Shown here in pieces: positions 6,036 through 13,018 of a stretch of DNA of 18,337 nt (position 1 is its first letter; every line of letters starts with the position of its first letter). Source of the stretch: 9FT-COMBO-53-11 sp035291485 (GTDB taxonomy: Bacteria > Patescibacteriota > WWE3 > 9FT-COMBO-53-11); NCBI GenBank assembly GCA_035291485.1, contig DATDSA010000045.1:1-18337 (forward strand), read 5' to 3'. The position numbers and the translations under genes were made by a program. The notes below the pieces were generated by a model. That model saw only the letters and a list, made by a program, of their open reading frames with translations, searched no databases and was not told the origin of the DNA.

Positions 6036-6821
6036 ATGCGTAGAGTCGAACCGAAAGTGTTCCTGGTCGGAGAGACCCGCGTTGTGGAAGAAGGCTTGCA
6101 GGCCTATCTCGAGCACGTCGGTGTTCCGGATTGGAAAACGGATGCACCCTCCGATGCGGAAAAGCTGATCGAGGTGATGGGCCGGCTCTGCTATCGAAGC
6201 TTCGAGCCGGGTTTGAACCTCAACGTCACCAAGGTTCGGGAGGGAAGCGCGGCCTACCTTGGGAACATCCTCAAGGTCGCCCACGGCTCGGTGATCGAGC
6301 ACCCGGTGGTGAACTTCATCTTCGCCGATGTTTCGCGGGTTTTCACCCACGAACTAGTGCGGCACCGGGCGGGAGTGGCGATCTCCCAAGAGAGTCTGCG
6401 GTTCGTTCGCTTGGACAGCCTTGGTCAGTGGCTGCCAACGGTGATTCGCGAAGATGAAAAGGCGATGGAGATCTTTGCCCAGACCTTTGAGCATTTGGAA
6501 CACCTCCAGCATGTACTCGCGGAGCACTTCCACCTCGACGACCCCGGGACACCTTTCCACCGCAAGAAGATTATCACCTCCGCAATGCGCCGAATCGCTC
6601 CGGATGGTTTGGCCACGACCATCGGTTGGTCCGCCAATCCCCGCACCCTTCGTTGGGTGTTGGAGATGCGAACCGATCCCTCCGCCGAGGAGGAGATCCG
6701 TCTGGTCTTCGGCAAGGTGGGAGAGATCCTGGTGGCCCGCTACCCCAATCTCTTCGGCGATTTCACGGTTGAGATGGTAGAGGGTTTACCTTGCTACCGT
6801 CCGGCTCACCGCAAGGTCTAG
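6036..6821 (+). CDS. thyX: Flavin-dependent thymidylate synthase
   Basis: Makes dTMP from dUMP using methylene-THF, FAD and NADPH, yielding THF rather than DHF. 261 residues. The ThyX signature region is VRHRAGVAISQESLRF (108-123); here eight residues separate RHR and the serine, one more than the classical RHR-x7-S. HGSVIEHPVVNF (83-94) is the usual conserved block before it. ATG 6036 follows GAGGAGGATAGGGAG. The DHFR-like gene begins two bases after the stop, indicating coupled translation in one operon. No ThyA is present in the window. Confidence 0.95.
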   Translation: MRRVEPKVFLVGETRVVEEGLQAYLEHVGVPDWKTDAPSDAEKLIEVMGRLCYRSFEPGLNLNVTKVREGSAAYLGNILKVAHGSVIEHPVVNFIFADVSRVFTHELVRHRAGVAISQESLRFVRLDSLGQWLPTVIREDEKAMEIFAQTFEHLEHLQHVLAEHFHLDDPGTPFHRKKIITSAMRRIAPDGLATTIGWSANPRTLRWVLEMRTDPSAEEEIRLVFGKVGEILVARYPNLFGDFTVEMVEGLPCYRPAHRKV

Positions 6822-6823
6822 AG

Positions 6824-7330
6824 GTGATAATCTCGCTGGTGATTTTCATGGACCGCAATCAGACCTCCGGTCGGACCAAGATGTCGGCAGCGGTCGGATT
6901 TCCCGCCGCGGTGAGGTGGTTCCTCGAAACCATCGCCGACAGGCCGGTGGTGCTGGGACGCAAAACTCGTGATAGCCTTCCCGGTTCTCTCCCTGGCCGG
7001 CTCAACGTGGTACTGACGCGGAACCGGGGGTACGAGGCCAAGGGTTGCCTGATGCTCCACTCCGTCGAGGGCGTCTTGGAGGTTCTGGCGGGGTACGAGG
7101 AGGTGATGGTAATTGGTGGCGGGAATACTCTTAGGCAGTTTTTCCCTTACGCTTCCAGGGTTCACCTCGCTGTGGTAGGTCATCGGTTCACGGATGATTT
7201 CTACTCTCCTCCGAGGTACTGGTCCAAAAACTGGCGGATCGGGGATAGGAAAGAGATTCGTCGCGGAAACGGTGTTCCCTCCGATCTGACTTTTCTTGTT
7301 CTGGAACGGATTAATTTGGCTCCTTCCTAG
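6824..7330 (+). CDS. folA: Dihydrofolate reductase-like protein lacking the catalytic acid
   Basis: 168 residues with a clear DHFR layout: IISLVIFMDRNQ, PVVLGRKTRDSLPG, LPGRLNVVLTRN (the Arg that binds folate glutamate), EEVMVIGGG for the NADPH phosphates, and a DDFYSP strand near the end. The acid that protonates folate (E. coli Asp27, in LPADLAWF) aligns with Ala29 in FPAAVRWF, and the partner Thr113 aligns with Ala116 in HLAVVG. The Trp22 region is also lost. It may therefore be a poor or altered reductase; a ThyX organism does not oxidise THF in dTMP synthesis and needs little DHFR activity. GTG 6824 starts 2 nt after thyX. The E. coli alignment was made by eye. Confidence 0.85.
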   Translation: MIISLVIFMDRNQTSGRTKMSAAVGFPAAVRWFLETIADRPVVLGRKTRDSLPGSLPGRLNVVLTRNRGYEAKGCLMLHSVEGVLEVLAGYEEVMVIGGGNTLRQFFPYASRVHLAVVGHRFTDDFYSPPRYWSKNWRIGDRKEIRRGNGVPSDLTFLVLERINLAPS

Positions 7331-7363
7331 CCTCGTCTCGCCTTAGGCGAACGGGGCTTTTTT
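7329..7363 (+). terminator. Intrinsic terminator after thyX-DHFR operon
   Basis: GC-rich imperfect stem AGCCTCGTCTCGCC / GGCGAACGGGGCT with TTA loop and a T-tract. Its right arm is nearly identical to that of the terminator at 8731. Confidence 0.8.
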
Positions 7364-7364
7364 C

Positions 7365-7392
7365 TTGACTAATCGAGGTTTGTTGTTATTAT
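7365..7392 (+). promoter_or_regulatory. Promoter of the DSG-repeat envelope operon
   Basis: -35 TTGACT (7365-7370), 16-nt spacer, -10 TATTAT (7387-7392), immediately after the preceding terminator and about 26 nt ahead of the GAGGAGGGA ribosome site. Confidence 0.75.
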
Positions 7393-7425
7393 CCTTTTGA
7401 AAACTCTTTCTAGAGGAGGGAGAAC

Positions 7426-8331
7426 TTGAAGAAGTCGATCTTCGCTCCGTGGCTGGTTCGGTTCTACAACTGGTACCACGAGGACCGGCGGAGGCGGCGG
7501 CAGGAGGACCTCTGCCATTTCGGGCGGGTGGTCTTCTTCTGGGCCCCGCTCTACTGGTTCTTCGAACGGCGGATTTTCGGATGGGTTCGGCCTTGGCTGA
7601 TCGTTTCCTCGGCCGCGCTCCTCACCTTCTACGCCGTTCTCTTCGCGGCCGCGCCGCAGGCGATGGGGATCGTGACTCTCTACATCTTGGCAATCGGGGT
7701 GGGGGCGGGTGCGATTTTCGCCGTCGCCGTCCCGTTGCTGCAGTCTCTGGACCACGGCCGATTGAACAGGTTTCTCTTTTGGCCGGAAGATCACCTGGTG
7801 CAGGTTTGGATGTTCCTGGCGGTCGGCGCCTTCGCGCTCCTTTCCTACTTCGCCGCGTATTACATCGTCACGATCGTGGTTTATCTTCTGGGATTGGCGA
7901 CGGTGATCGGGGGAGGCACGGGAGTTCTCGTGCTGGCTAGCCACATTCTCATTCTGATCGGCCGTATCCTCATTTCGGCGATCAAGAGAGTGTTCGCATT
8001 CTTGGCGCGGATTCTGCCCCCACTGCCATCGGTTGAGATCCGTTTTTCAGCGCCGGTGTCGAACGCCCTCGAAAACGTCGCCGGGGTGTTCTCGCTGGGC
8101 TGGAACTGGCTCTTGACACTCAAGCGCCGAACGATCTGCCCGTGGGTCACTTTCAAGGACGGGGTGATCGAGTTCGAGTTCGCGCCCGAGCCGGCCGAGT
8201 TGCAGCGGGCGACGAAGATGGTGGTCTTCCTGGGTGCCAAGGCTCAGGAAGTAACATCCGCCAAGCCAAAGCCCAAGCCCAAGCGGAAGAAGCGGGCCGG
8301 ACCGAAGCGCAGGCGCCGATCAAAGAGGTAG
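7426..8331 (+). CDS. Polytopic membrane protein with polybasic C-terminal tail, unknown function
   Basis: 301 residues, not recognised. The N-terminus is aromatic and basic (HEDRRRRRQED at 18-28). About five or six hydrophobic segments follow (roughly 32-46, 56-76, 80-104, 127-150, 152-178, 180-200). A soluble part with VTFKDGVIEFEFAPEP (241-256) leads to a tail from 280 that is almost only Lys, Arg and Pro. TTG 7426 is the start because GAGGAGGGA (7413-7421) is placed for it. The DSG-repeat gene begins 13 nt after the stop, so the two are cotranscribed. The contrast between this basic tail and the partner's acidic repeats suggests they may bind each other; that is inference. Confidence 0.85.
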   Translation: MKKSIFAPWLVRFYNWYHEDRRRRRQEDLCHFGRVVFFWAPLYWFFERRIFGWVRPWLIVSSAALLTFYAVLFAAAPQAMGIVTLYILAIGVGAGAIFAVAVPLLQSLDHGRLNRFLFWPEDHLVQVWMFLAVGAFALLSYFAAYYIVTIVVYLLGLATVIGGGTGVLVLASHILILIGRILISAIKRVFAFLARILPPLPSVEIRFSAPVSNALENVAGVFSLGWNWLLTLKRRTICPWVTFKDGVIEFEFAPEPAELQRATKMVVFLGAKAQEVTSAKPKPKPKRKKRAGPKRRRRSKR

Positions 8332-8344
8332 AAAGGAGACGGCC

Positions 8345-8722
8345 TTGGACAGAGGGAAAATCCTGAGGATCGCCGGGTACTTCCTACTCACGGTCGGGTT
8401 TCTGGTTTTCGTCGTCGGTCTGTGCCAGGTCTTACCGTCCATCAGGATCGACGGTGTTTTCACCGATCCCAGCGGTTCGACCGAGGACCAGGGACAGATT
8501 GACTACTCGCTGCCCGACACGGACTACGGCGGAGGTTGGGACGCCACGGACGGGTGGGACTGGGGGACCGATTCCGGCTCCTGGGACTCCGGCGGTTGGG
8601 ACTCCGGCAGTTCGGATTCCGGCTCTTGGGATTCCGGAGGCTGGGATTCTGGTTCCTGGGACTCCGGCGGCTCAGATTCCGGCTCCTGGGATTCCGGTGG
8701 TTCGGATTCCGGTTCGTGGTGA
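8345..8722 (+). CDS. Membrane-anchored D-S-G-x-x pentapeptide-repeat protein
   Basis: 125 residues, not recognised as a family. One N-terminal hydrophobic helix (about 8-30) acts as signal anchor; the Cys at 27 lacks a lipobox, so it is not a clear lipoprotein. After an acidic spacer (DTDYGGGWDATDGWDWGT) the protein ends in exactly ten pentapeptides D-S-G-[S/G]-[W/S] (residues 76-125), encoded by ten 15-bp units and stopping directly after the last. The repeat is acidic and Trp-rich with no Lys or Arg, as in flexible, adhesive or ion-binding segments. TTG 8345 follows AAAGGAGA (8332-8339). Cotranscribed with the polybasic-tailed membrane protein upstream; closed by the terminator at 8731. Confidence 0.85.
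   Translation: MDRGKILRIAGYFLLTVGFLVFVVGLCQVLPSIRIDGVFTDPSGSTEDQGQIDYSLPDTDYGGGWDATDGWDWGTDSGSWDSGGWDSGSSDSGSWDSGGWDSGSWDSGGSDSGSWDSGGSDSGSW
8570..8719 (+). repeat. 15-bp tandem repeat, ten units, coding
   Basis: 150 bp = 10 x 15 bp in frame, unit roughly GATTCCGGNNSNTSG with silent differences between copies (GAT/GAC, TCC/TCT, GGC/GGT/GGA). The synonymous variation shows that the peptide is under selection, while the tandem layout allows copy-number change. Confidence 0.9.
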
Positions 8723-8730
8723 TGGCTTAC

Positions 8731-8772
8731 AGCCCTGTTTTGCCTTTAGGCGAACGGGGCTTTTTCTTTTTT
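8731..8772 (+). terminator. Intrinsic terminator after DSG-repeat gene
   Basis: Stem AGCCCTGTTTTGCC / GGCGAACGGGGCT with G·U pairs, TTTA loop, long T-tract. Right arm shares AGGCGAACGGGGCTTTTT with the terminator at 7329. Confidence 0.85.
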
Positions 8773-8786
8773 CCTCCCCTTTCCCC

Positions 8787-8795
8787 TGTGATAAT
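8787..8795 (+). promoter_or_regulatory. Extended -10 for rpsB
   Basis: TGT-GATAAT follows the terminator T-tract. Transcription would begin near 8802, leaving only about 7 nt before ATG 8809. No clear -35. Confidence 0.45.
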
Positions 8796-8808
8796 ATGGA
8801 TGAGTCAA

Positions 8809-9537
8809 ATGGCCGAGAAAAAGCCCAAAACAAAAAAGCAAGAAGCGAAAAGTGCGATTGTAAGATTGTTGATCCCCTCCCCTGAGCAGCTCCTGGAAGC
8901 CGGAGTGCATTTCGGACACCTCAAACGGCGCTGGTATCCCAAGATGGCGCCCTTCATCTACACTGAAAAAGAGGGCGTGCACGTCTTCGACCTCTATAAG
9001 ACCCGGGACCAGCTCGCGTTGGCGGCGAAGTTTCTTCGGGAGGTAGTCTCCAAGGGTGGGAAGGTTCTCTTTGTCGGTACCAAAAAGCAGGCCCAGGAGA
9101 TCGTCGCCCGGGAAGCCGGTCGGGCCGGCGCGTTCTATCTCAACAAACGCTGGGTCGGGGGACTGCTGACCAATTTTGGCTCGGTCAAGAAGAATATCGA
9201 AAAGATGGAGGACCTCTCCAAGAAGATCCGCAACAAGGAACTCTCCCAGTACACCAAAAAGGAGCAGCTCCTGGCGGCGCGGGACCTGGCGAAGTTGGAA
9301 AGCGACATCGGGGGACTCAACGGGATGCGGGAGCTTCCCCAGGCCCTGGTTCTGGCTTCGGCGAAGTCGGAAGAGATTGCCGCGGCCGAAGCGCGCCAGC
9401 GGGGGATCCCGATCGTGGGGATCGTTGACACTAACGCCGACCCCTCCAGGGTCAACTATCCGATTCCGGGGAACGACGACGCCTCGGCGGCGATTTCAAT
9501 TATTATTGAGACGCTGGCGAATGCCGTGAAGAAATAG
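8809..9537 (+). CDS. rpsB: 30S ribosomal protein S2
   Basis: 242 residues. Typical S2 features in order: LLEAGVHFGHLKRRWYPKM near the N-terminus, FIYTEKEGVHVFDLYKT, VLFVGTKKQAQEIV, AFYLNKRWVGGLLTNF, a helical coil (KKIRNKELSQYTKKE), LPQALVLAS and IPIVGIVDTNADPSRVNYPIPGNDDA near the end. It joins the small-subunit platform. ATG 8809 is chosen because the extended -10 at 8787-8795 would start transcription near 8802; ATG 8800, three codons earlier, is equally possible by coding sequence. There is no Shine-Dalgarno. tsf starts two bases after the stop. A lysine-rich N-terminal extension of about 20 residues precedes the conserved region. Confidence 0.97.
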   Translation: MAEKKPKTKKQEAKSAIVRLLIPSPEQLLEAGVHFGHLKRRWYPKMAPFIYTEKEGVHVFDLYKTRDQLALAAKFLREVVSKGGKVLFVGTKKQAQEIVAREAGRAGAFYLNKRWVGGLLTNFGSVKKNIEKMEDLSKKIRNKELSQYTKKEQLLAARDLAKLESDIGGLNGMRELPQALVLASAKSEEIAAAEARQRGIPIVGIVDTNADPSRVNYPIPGNDDASAAISIIIETLANAVKK

Positions 9538-9539
9538 AA

Positions 9540-9992
9540 ATGGCGGTTACTACCGAAGACATTAAAAAACTGCGCGAGGAGACCCAGGCTCCGGTGATGG
9601 AGGTCAAGCACGCCTTGGAAGAGGCTGGGGGAAATGCGGCCGAAGCGAAGAAGCTTCTCTCCGAGAAAGCCCTGGTTCGTGCCGAAAGCAAAAAAGGCCG
9701 GGAGGCCGGGGACGGGATGGTGTTTTCTTACGTTCATTCGGGAGGGAAAGTCGGGGTGCTGGTAGATCTCCGCTGCGAAACCGATTTCGTCGCCCGGACG
9801 GAAGTTTTCCAGAACCTGGGAAAGGAACTCTGCTTGCAGGTGGCCTCGATGGATCCCCAGAGTGTCAATGAGCTTCTCGAGCAGGAGTACATCCGCGAAC
9901 CGGAGAAGAAGATGGCGGACTTGGTCGGCGAAGCATCCGGAACGCTGGGAGAACACGTAAAGATCGAACGCTTTGTGCGCTATGATATCTGA
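9540..9992 (+). CDS. tsf: Elongation factor Ts, very short form
   Basis: Guanine-nucleotide exchange factor for EF-Tu. 150 residues, far below the roughly 200-300 of most bacteria. The N-terminal UBA-like domain is intact (TEDIKKLREETQAPVMEVKHAL, residues 5-26, and EAGGNAAEAKKLL), and the core carries the EF-Tu-contacting TDFVAR motif (about 81-86). The end HVKIERFVRYDI resembles the usual end of EF-Ts, so the coiled-coil and second core subdomain have been left out rather than cut off. ATG 9540 is 2 nt after rpsB. The last 11 nt overlap frr. Confidence 0.95.
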   Translation: MAVTTEDIKKLREETQAPVMEVKHALEEAGGNAAEAKKLLSEKALVRAESKKGREAGDGMVFSYVHSGGKVGVLVDLRCETDFVARTEVFQNLGKELCLQVASMDPQSVNELLEQEYIREPEKKMADLVGEASGTLGEHVKIERFVRYDI

Positions 9993-10518
9993 CTTGGAGC
10001 AAAATTTTGAGAGGGTTCTGGCCAAACTTCAGGACGAGCTGGCTCTGATCCGCACCGGCCGGGCTTCCGCCACCCTGGTGGAAGGACTCAAAATTCCCGT
10101 TTACGGTTCGGTGATGACCCTCAAAGAGTTGGCCTCGATCGCGATCCCCGAACCACGCCAGATCCTGATCACTCCCTGGGATAAGACGATTTTCACCGAT
10201 ATCGAAAAGGCCCTTCGGGTCCAGAACTTTAGCCCTGTGGTCGATGAGACGATGATCAGAGTCGCTCTCCCGGCCCTCACCGGCGAGGAGCGCGAGAGGA
10301 TCGTGAAGGAAGTAGGTATTAAGACCGAGGAGGCCAAGGTCGGCCTACGGTCCACCCGCCGCGGTGAGATCGAGGGAATCGAATCCGCCCAGAAAAACAA
10401 AGACATCTCCGAGGACGAGGAGTTCTCGCAAAAGAAAGCGGTCGACCAACTTCTGGAAAAATATAGCCGCCGGATAGACGAGATTTCACAGGAGAAGATA
10501 GTCCAACTTCAGCTTTAG
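9982..10518 (+). CDS. frr: Ribosome recycling factor
   Basis: Splits post-termination ribosomes together with EF-G. 178 residues, normal length. Family motifs: LIRTGRASATLVEGL, VYGSVMTLKELASIAIPEPR, WDKTIFTDIEKAL, RVALPALTGEERERIVKEV and the long C-terminal helix with EEFSQKKAVDQLLEKY. ATG 9982 overlaps tsf by 11 nt, indicating translational coupling; an in-frame TTG at 9973 adds three residues and does not fit the family. pyrH, which in many bacteria lies between tsf and frr, is absent here. Confidence 0.97.
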   Translation: MISDLEQNFERVLAKLQDELALIRTGRASATLVEGLKIPVYGSVMTLKELASIAIPEPRQILITPWDKTIFTDIEKALRVQNFSPVVDETMIRVALPALTGEERERIVKEVGIKTEEAKVGLRSTRRGEIEGIESAQKNKDISEDEEFSQKKAVDQLLEKYSRRIDEISQEKIVQLQL

Positions 10519-10535
10519 ATAAAATAAACTAGATT

Positions 10536-11579
10536 ATGGAAATTATATCAATTCTTCGATTTCTGCTTTTGCTTTCGGTGCTCATTTTTGTGCACGAGGG
10601 GGGCCACTTCCTGATCGCCCGCCTGTTCGGAGTGGCGGTCGAAGAATTTGGATTCGGGATTCCTCCCCGCCTCTGGGGAAAGAAGATCGGCGGCACAATC
10701 TATTCCATAAATCTCCTCCCGATCGGGGGGTTTGTCCGCCTCAAGGGCGAGGAGGGGGAGACGCTCGGTTTTGGAGGAGCGAATTCCTTTGCCATTCAGA
10801 GCAAACTCAAGCGGGCCGGCATCGTTGCGGCCGGCGCTCTGGGCAATTTTGTCCTGGCCTGGTTGGTCTTTTCTCTCTTGTGGGGATTGGGCAAAAACGT
10901 TTCGGCCGAAAAGGTGCTGGTGAACAAGGTTTCACTCGGTTCTCCGGCAGCGGCCGCAGGGATGGCCAAGGGAGACTACGTTCTTTCCTTCAACGGCGAA
11001 CGGGTGGAAACCGCCGAAGAACTGCTTGCTCTCACCAAAGATAGTTTGGAAAAGACCGTTTCTTTGGGATTCGAGCGGGATGGTGAGGCGGTTTCGGTGA
11101 GTATCGTGCCGCGTGCCAATCATCCGGAGGGAGAGGGGCCGCTGGGAGTGGGAATCACCACCGCTGTCAAAGAAGAAAAAGCTCCTTTCTGGCAGACACC
11201 CTGGTTCGGCCTAAAGGAAACCCTCGAAACGATTATCATGATGGTCAAGAGTCTGGGGGGAACGGTCACCTCTCTCTTCAGGGGAGAAGAGGTTCAGGTC
11301 GGGGGTCCGATCGCGATCTATGCCTTCTCCAAGGTCTACGCGGACGGCCTCAAACCGTTCCTGGATTTCATGGCGCTCCTATCCCTGAACCTGGTGGTGG
11401 TGAACCTCCTCCCCATCCCGGCGCTGGATGGGGGGAGAATTTTCTTCATTGGGCTTGAAGCAATTCGCCGCAAGAAGCTGTCGCCGCGGACCGAAGCCTC
11501 GATCAATTCGATCGGCCTGGTGGTGTTGATTGCGCTGATCGTGTTGTTATCGATCCGGGATTTTAGAACCTTTTTCTAG
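10536..11579 (+). CDS. rseP: RIP metalloprotease, site-2 protease (RseP/MmpA family)
   Basis: Intramembrane zinc protease that cleaves membrane-bound anti-sigma factors or signal-peptide remnants within the bilayer. 347 residues. Zinc site HEGGH (H20, E21, H24) in the first membrane helix, GFGIPPRLWGKKIGG next to it, further helix near 100-118, a PDZ domain (about 125-215: GSPAAAAGMAKGDYVLSFNGERV), and the third ligand in NLLPIPALDGGR (D298) followed by a last helix. All catalytic residues are present. The start 17 nt after frr lacks a Shine-Dalgarno. The membrane-tethered MerR-type proteins at both ends of the window would be conceivable substrates; that is speculation. Confidence 0.96.
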   Translation: MEIISILRFLLLLSVLIFVHEGGHFLIARLFGVAVEEFGFGIPPRLWGKKIGGTIYSINLLPIGGFVRLKGEEGETLGFGGANSFAIQSKLKRAGIVAAGALGNFVLAWLVFSLLWGLGKNVSAEKVLVNKVSLGSPAAAAGMAKGDYVLSFNGERVETAEELLALTKDSLEKTVSLGFERDGEAVSVSIVPRANHPEGEGPLGVGITTAVKEEKAPFWQTPWFGLKETLETIIMMVKSLGGTVTSLFRGEEVQVGGPIAIYAFSKVYADGLKPFLDFMALLSLNLVVVNLLPIPALDGGRIFFIGLEAIRRKKLSPRTEASINSIGLVVLIALIVLLSIRDFRTFF

Positions 11580-11592
11580 AAGGAGGAGGACG

Positions 11593-11853
11593 GTGGCCGC
11601 GAGCCCGTTTGCGCTGGCGACTCCGGAAGGGATCGAGCTCTTGGAGGGATTGGTGAGGGAGGTCGTGGCGGAGAGGGCGAAATTCCCGACCGAGGAGCAG
11701 CTCACCGTGGTGGGGATAGATGACAAAGCGGTCGTCCTCAACTACCTGGCTGCCCGCCGGTTCCACGCCGCCTGTCCTCGGGTCGATCCGGAGATGGAGG
11801 AGGAGAGGATCTGGTCGCGCCTGCGGTTCTTCTGGAAGATTGGTCGAACATAA
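11593..11853 (+). CDS. Small protein of unknown function
   Basis: 86 residues from GTG 11593, preceded by a strong AAGGAGGAGGA, 13 nt after rseP, so likely cotranscribed with it. No signal peptide or membrane helix. Predicted mostly helical, acidic in the middle (TPEGIELLEGLVREVVAE; VDPEMEEERIW) with an aromatic/basic end (LRFFWKIGRT). Not recognised. Its stop is inside the left arm of a good terminator, which supports it as a real last gene of the operon. Confidence 0.7.
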   Translation: MAASPFALATPEGIELLEGLVREVVAERAKFPTEEQLTVVGIDDKAVVLNYLAARRFHAACPRVDPEMEEERIWSRLRFFWKIGRT

Positions 11854-11882
11854 TCGGGCTTTCCCTAAGCCCGATTTTTATT
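11852..11882 (+). terminator. Intrinsic terminator after the rseP block
   Basis: Perfect 10-bp stem AATCGGGCTT / AAGCCCGATT, 5-nt loop, T-rich tail. Confidence 0.92.
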
Positions 11883-11897
11883 TTGCCCTGGCGGCTC

Positions 11898-11926
11898 TTG
11901 CTATTTCCAACTTTCCATCCTATAAT
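11898..11926 (+). promoter_or_regulatory. Promoter of the TadG/TadE operon
   Basis: -35 TTGCTA (11898-11903), 17-nt spacer, perfect -10 TATAAT (11921-11926), with about 45 nt of leader before the ribosome site AAAAGGAGAAA. Confidence 0.75.
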
Positions 11927-11979
11927 ACGAAGGACGCGCAAGCGTTTTCAAAACTTCAAAATAGAAAAGGAGAAAGGTG

Positions 11980-13017
11980 ATGAAGGATCGATCGCAGAAG
12001 GGACAGTCTCTGGTGCTTTTGGCCGTTGGGTTTACGGCGCTGGCGGCCTCTTTGGGTTTGGCGATTGACGGCTGGCACTGGCGCCGGGAAATGGACCGAG
12101 CCCAGCGTGCCCTAAATGAGGCCTGCGGCTACGCTGCCGCTGTGGTTTGGCAGGGAGGGAACGGCTACGCCGCTTTCCAAAATTCCCTCCAGGCCAACGG
12201 GATCGGTCCCGAGGCCTACGCGCCGAATGAGGGAACCGGTTTGGGGTTGAGGAGGGGCTACGAGTACGACGGCTACAGCCGAAGTATCTTTACCGCCCTC
12301 AAGTCTAAGACCGAAACCTACTTCCTCCAGATCATCGGTTGGAACACCCTGCCGGTGGTGGCCTGGGAGCGCTGTACTACGACCGGAGCGTTTGTCAGCC
12401 CGGTCGCGGTTGACATCCTCCCCTTCCAAGATTCCTTGGATAACGGTACTTGGATTCAGGTGGTTGGCCAGGGGAGTGAGGCGCGGATCGACTCCGGTGA
12501 GAACTACCGGGGGGTGGTTTTCCCCTTTATCTGGTGCGTGAACAGCGCCTCGGATTACACCCCGAACACCAACTGCCCTTACGCGGCGCCTTTTTGGCCG
12601 GTCTATGAATCGCCGCCTTCGGCGCAGACCCTCAAGAACCTCCTAGCGGAATATTGCTGGGCGGGGCTCTGCAACCGCGTTTTCACTCCGGTGGGGACGC
12701 GCTTACCGATCGTTTCGGGAAACAGCGACAACCAGCTTTGCCACGCGGCGGTGGAGGCCGGCCTGATTCCCGGGGCAGAATTCGTCGCGATCATCTACGA
12801 CGGCGAAGTGGTTTCTCCGGATCCCAGCTACGGCGGATGGGAGAACATCGGTGTGCTGGGGTGGGGGAAATTCAGGGTTGTGGATCTGCAGCCCAGTGAA
12901 AACAACTGCAACTCGCTGGTGGCGGTTGCCATCGGCGGAGTCTACTCGAGTCTCCAGGAAATTCCGGGCCCCCTTAAGACCCGCGAGATTCCTTGGGACG
13001 CTCAAGGAGGTTGGTAA
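11980..13017 (+). CDS. TadG-like pseudopilin/surface protein
   Basis: 345 residues. The N-terminus KDRSQKGQSLVLLAVGF with a following hydrophobic helix and LAIDGWHWRREMDRAQRALNE is the pattern of TadG-type (Flp pilus assembly) proteins, where the helix anchors the protein and the rest lies outside. The long C-terminal part (about 60-345) is not recognised; it carries eight Cys in all, many aromatic residues and no Lys-rich stretches, suggesting disulfide bonds outside the membrane. ATG 11980 is used; GTG 11977 directly before it is a weaker choice. The TadE gene follows 1 nt after the stop. No tadA, tadB, tadC or rcpA gene is in the window. Confidence 0.75.
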   Translation: MKDRSQKGQSLVLLAVGFTALAASLGLAIDGWHWRREMDRAQRALNEACGYAAAVVWQGGNGYAAFQNSLQANGIGPEAYAPNEGTGLGLRRGYEYDGYSRSIFTALKSKTETYFLQIIGWNTLPVVAWERCTTTGAFVSPVAVDILPFQDSLDNGTWIQVVGQGSEARIDSGENYRGVVFPFIWCVNSASDYTPNTNCPYAAPFWPVYESPPSAQTLKNLLAEYCWAGLCNRVFTPVGTRLPIVSGNSDNQLCHAAVEAGLIPGAEFVAIIYDGEVVSPDPSYGGWENIGVLGWGKFRVVDLQPSENNCNSLVAVAIGGVYSSLQEIPGPLKTREIPWDAQGGW

Positions 13018-13018
13018 G

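Noticed and set aside
8570..8719. CRISPR array
   Set aside because: 15-bp units in frame without spacers; coding tandem repeat.
8536..8808. rpsB extended upstream through the DSG repeat
   Set aside because: The frame is open by chance across the repeat's other frame; a terminator and a -10 element lie between, and S2 homology begins after 8809.
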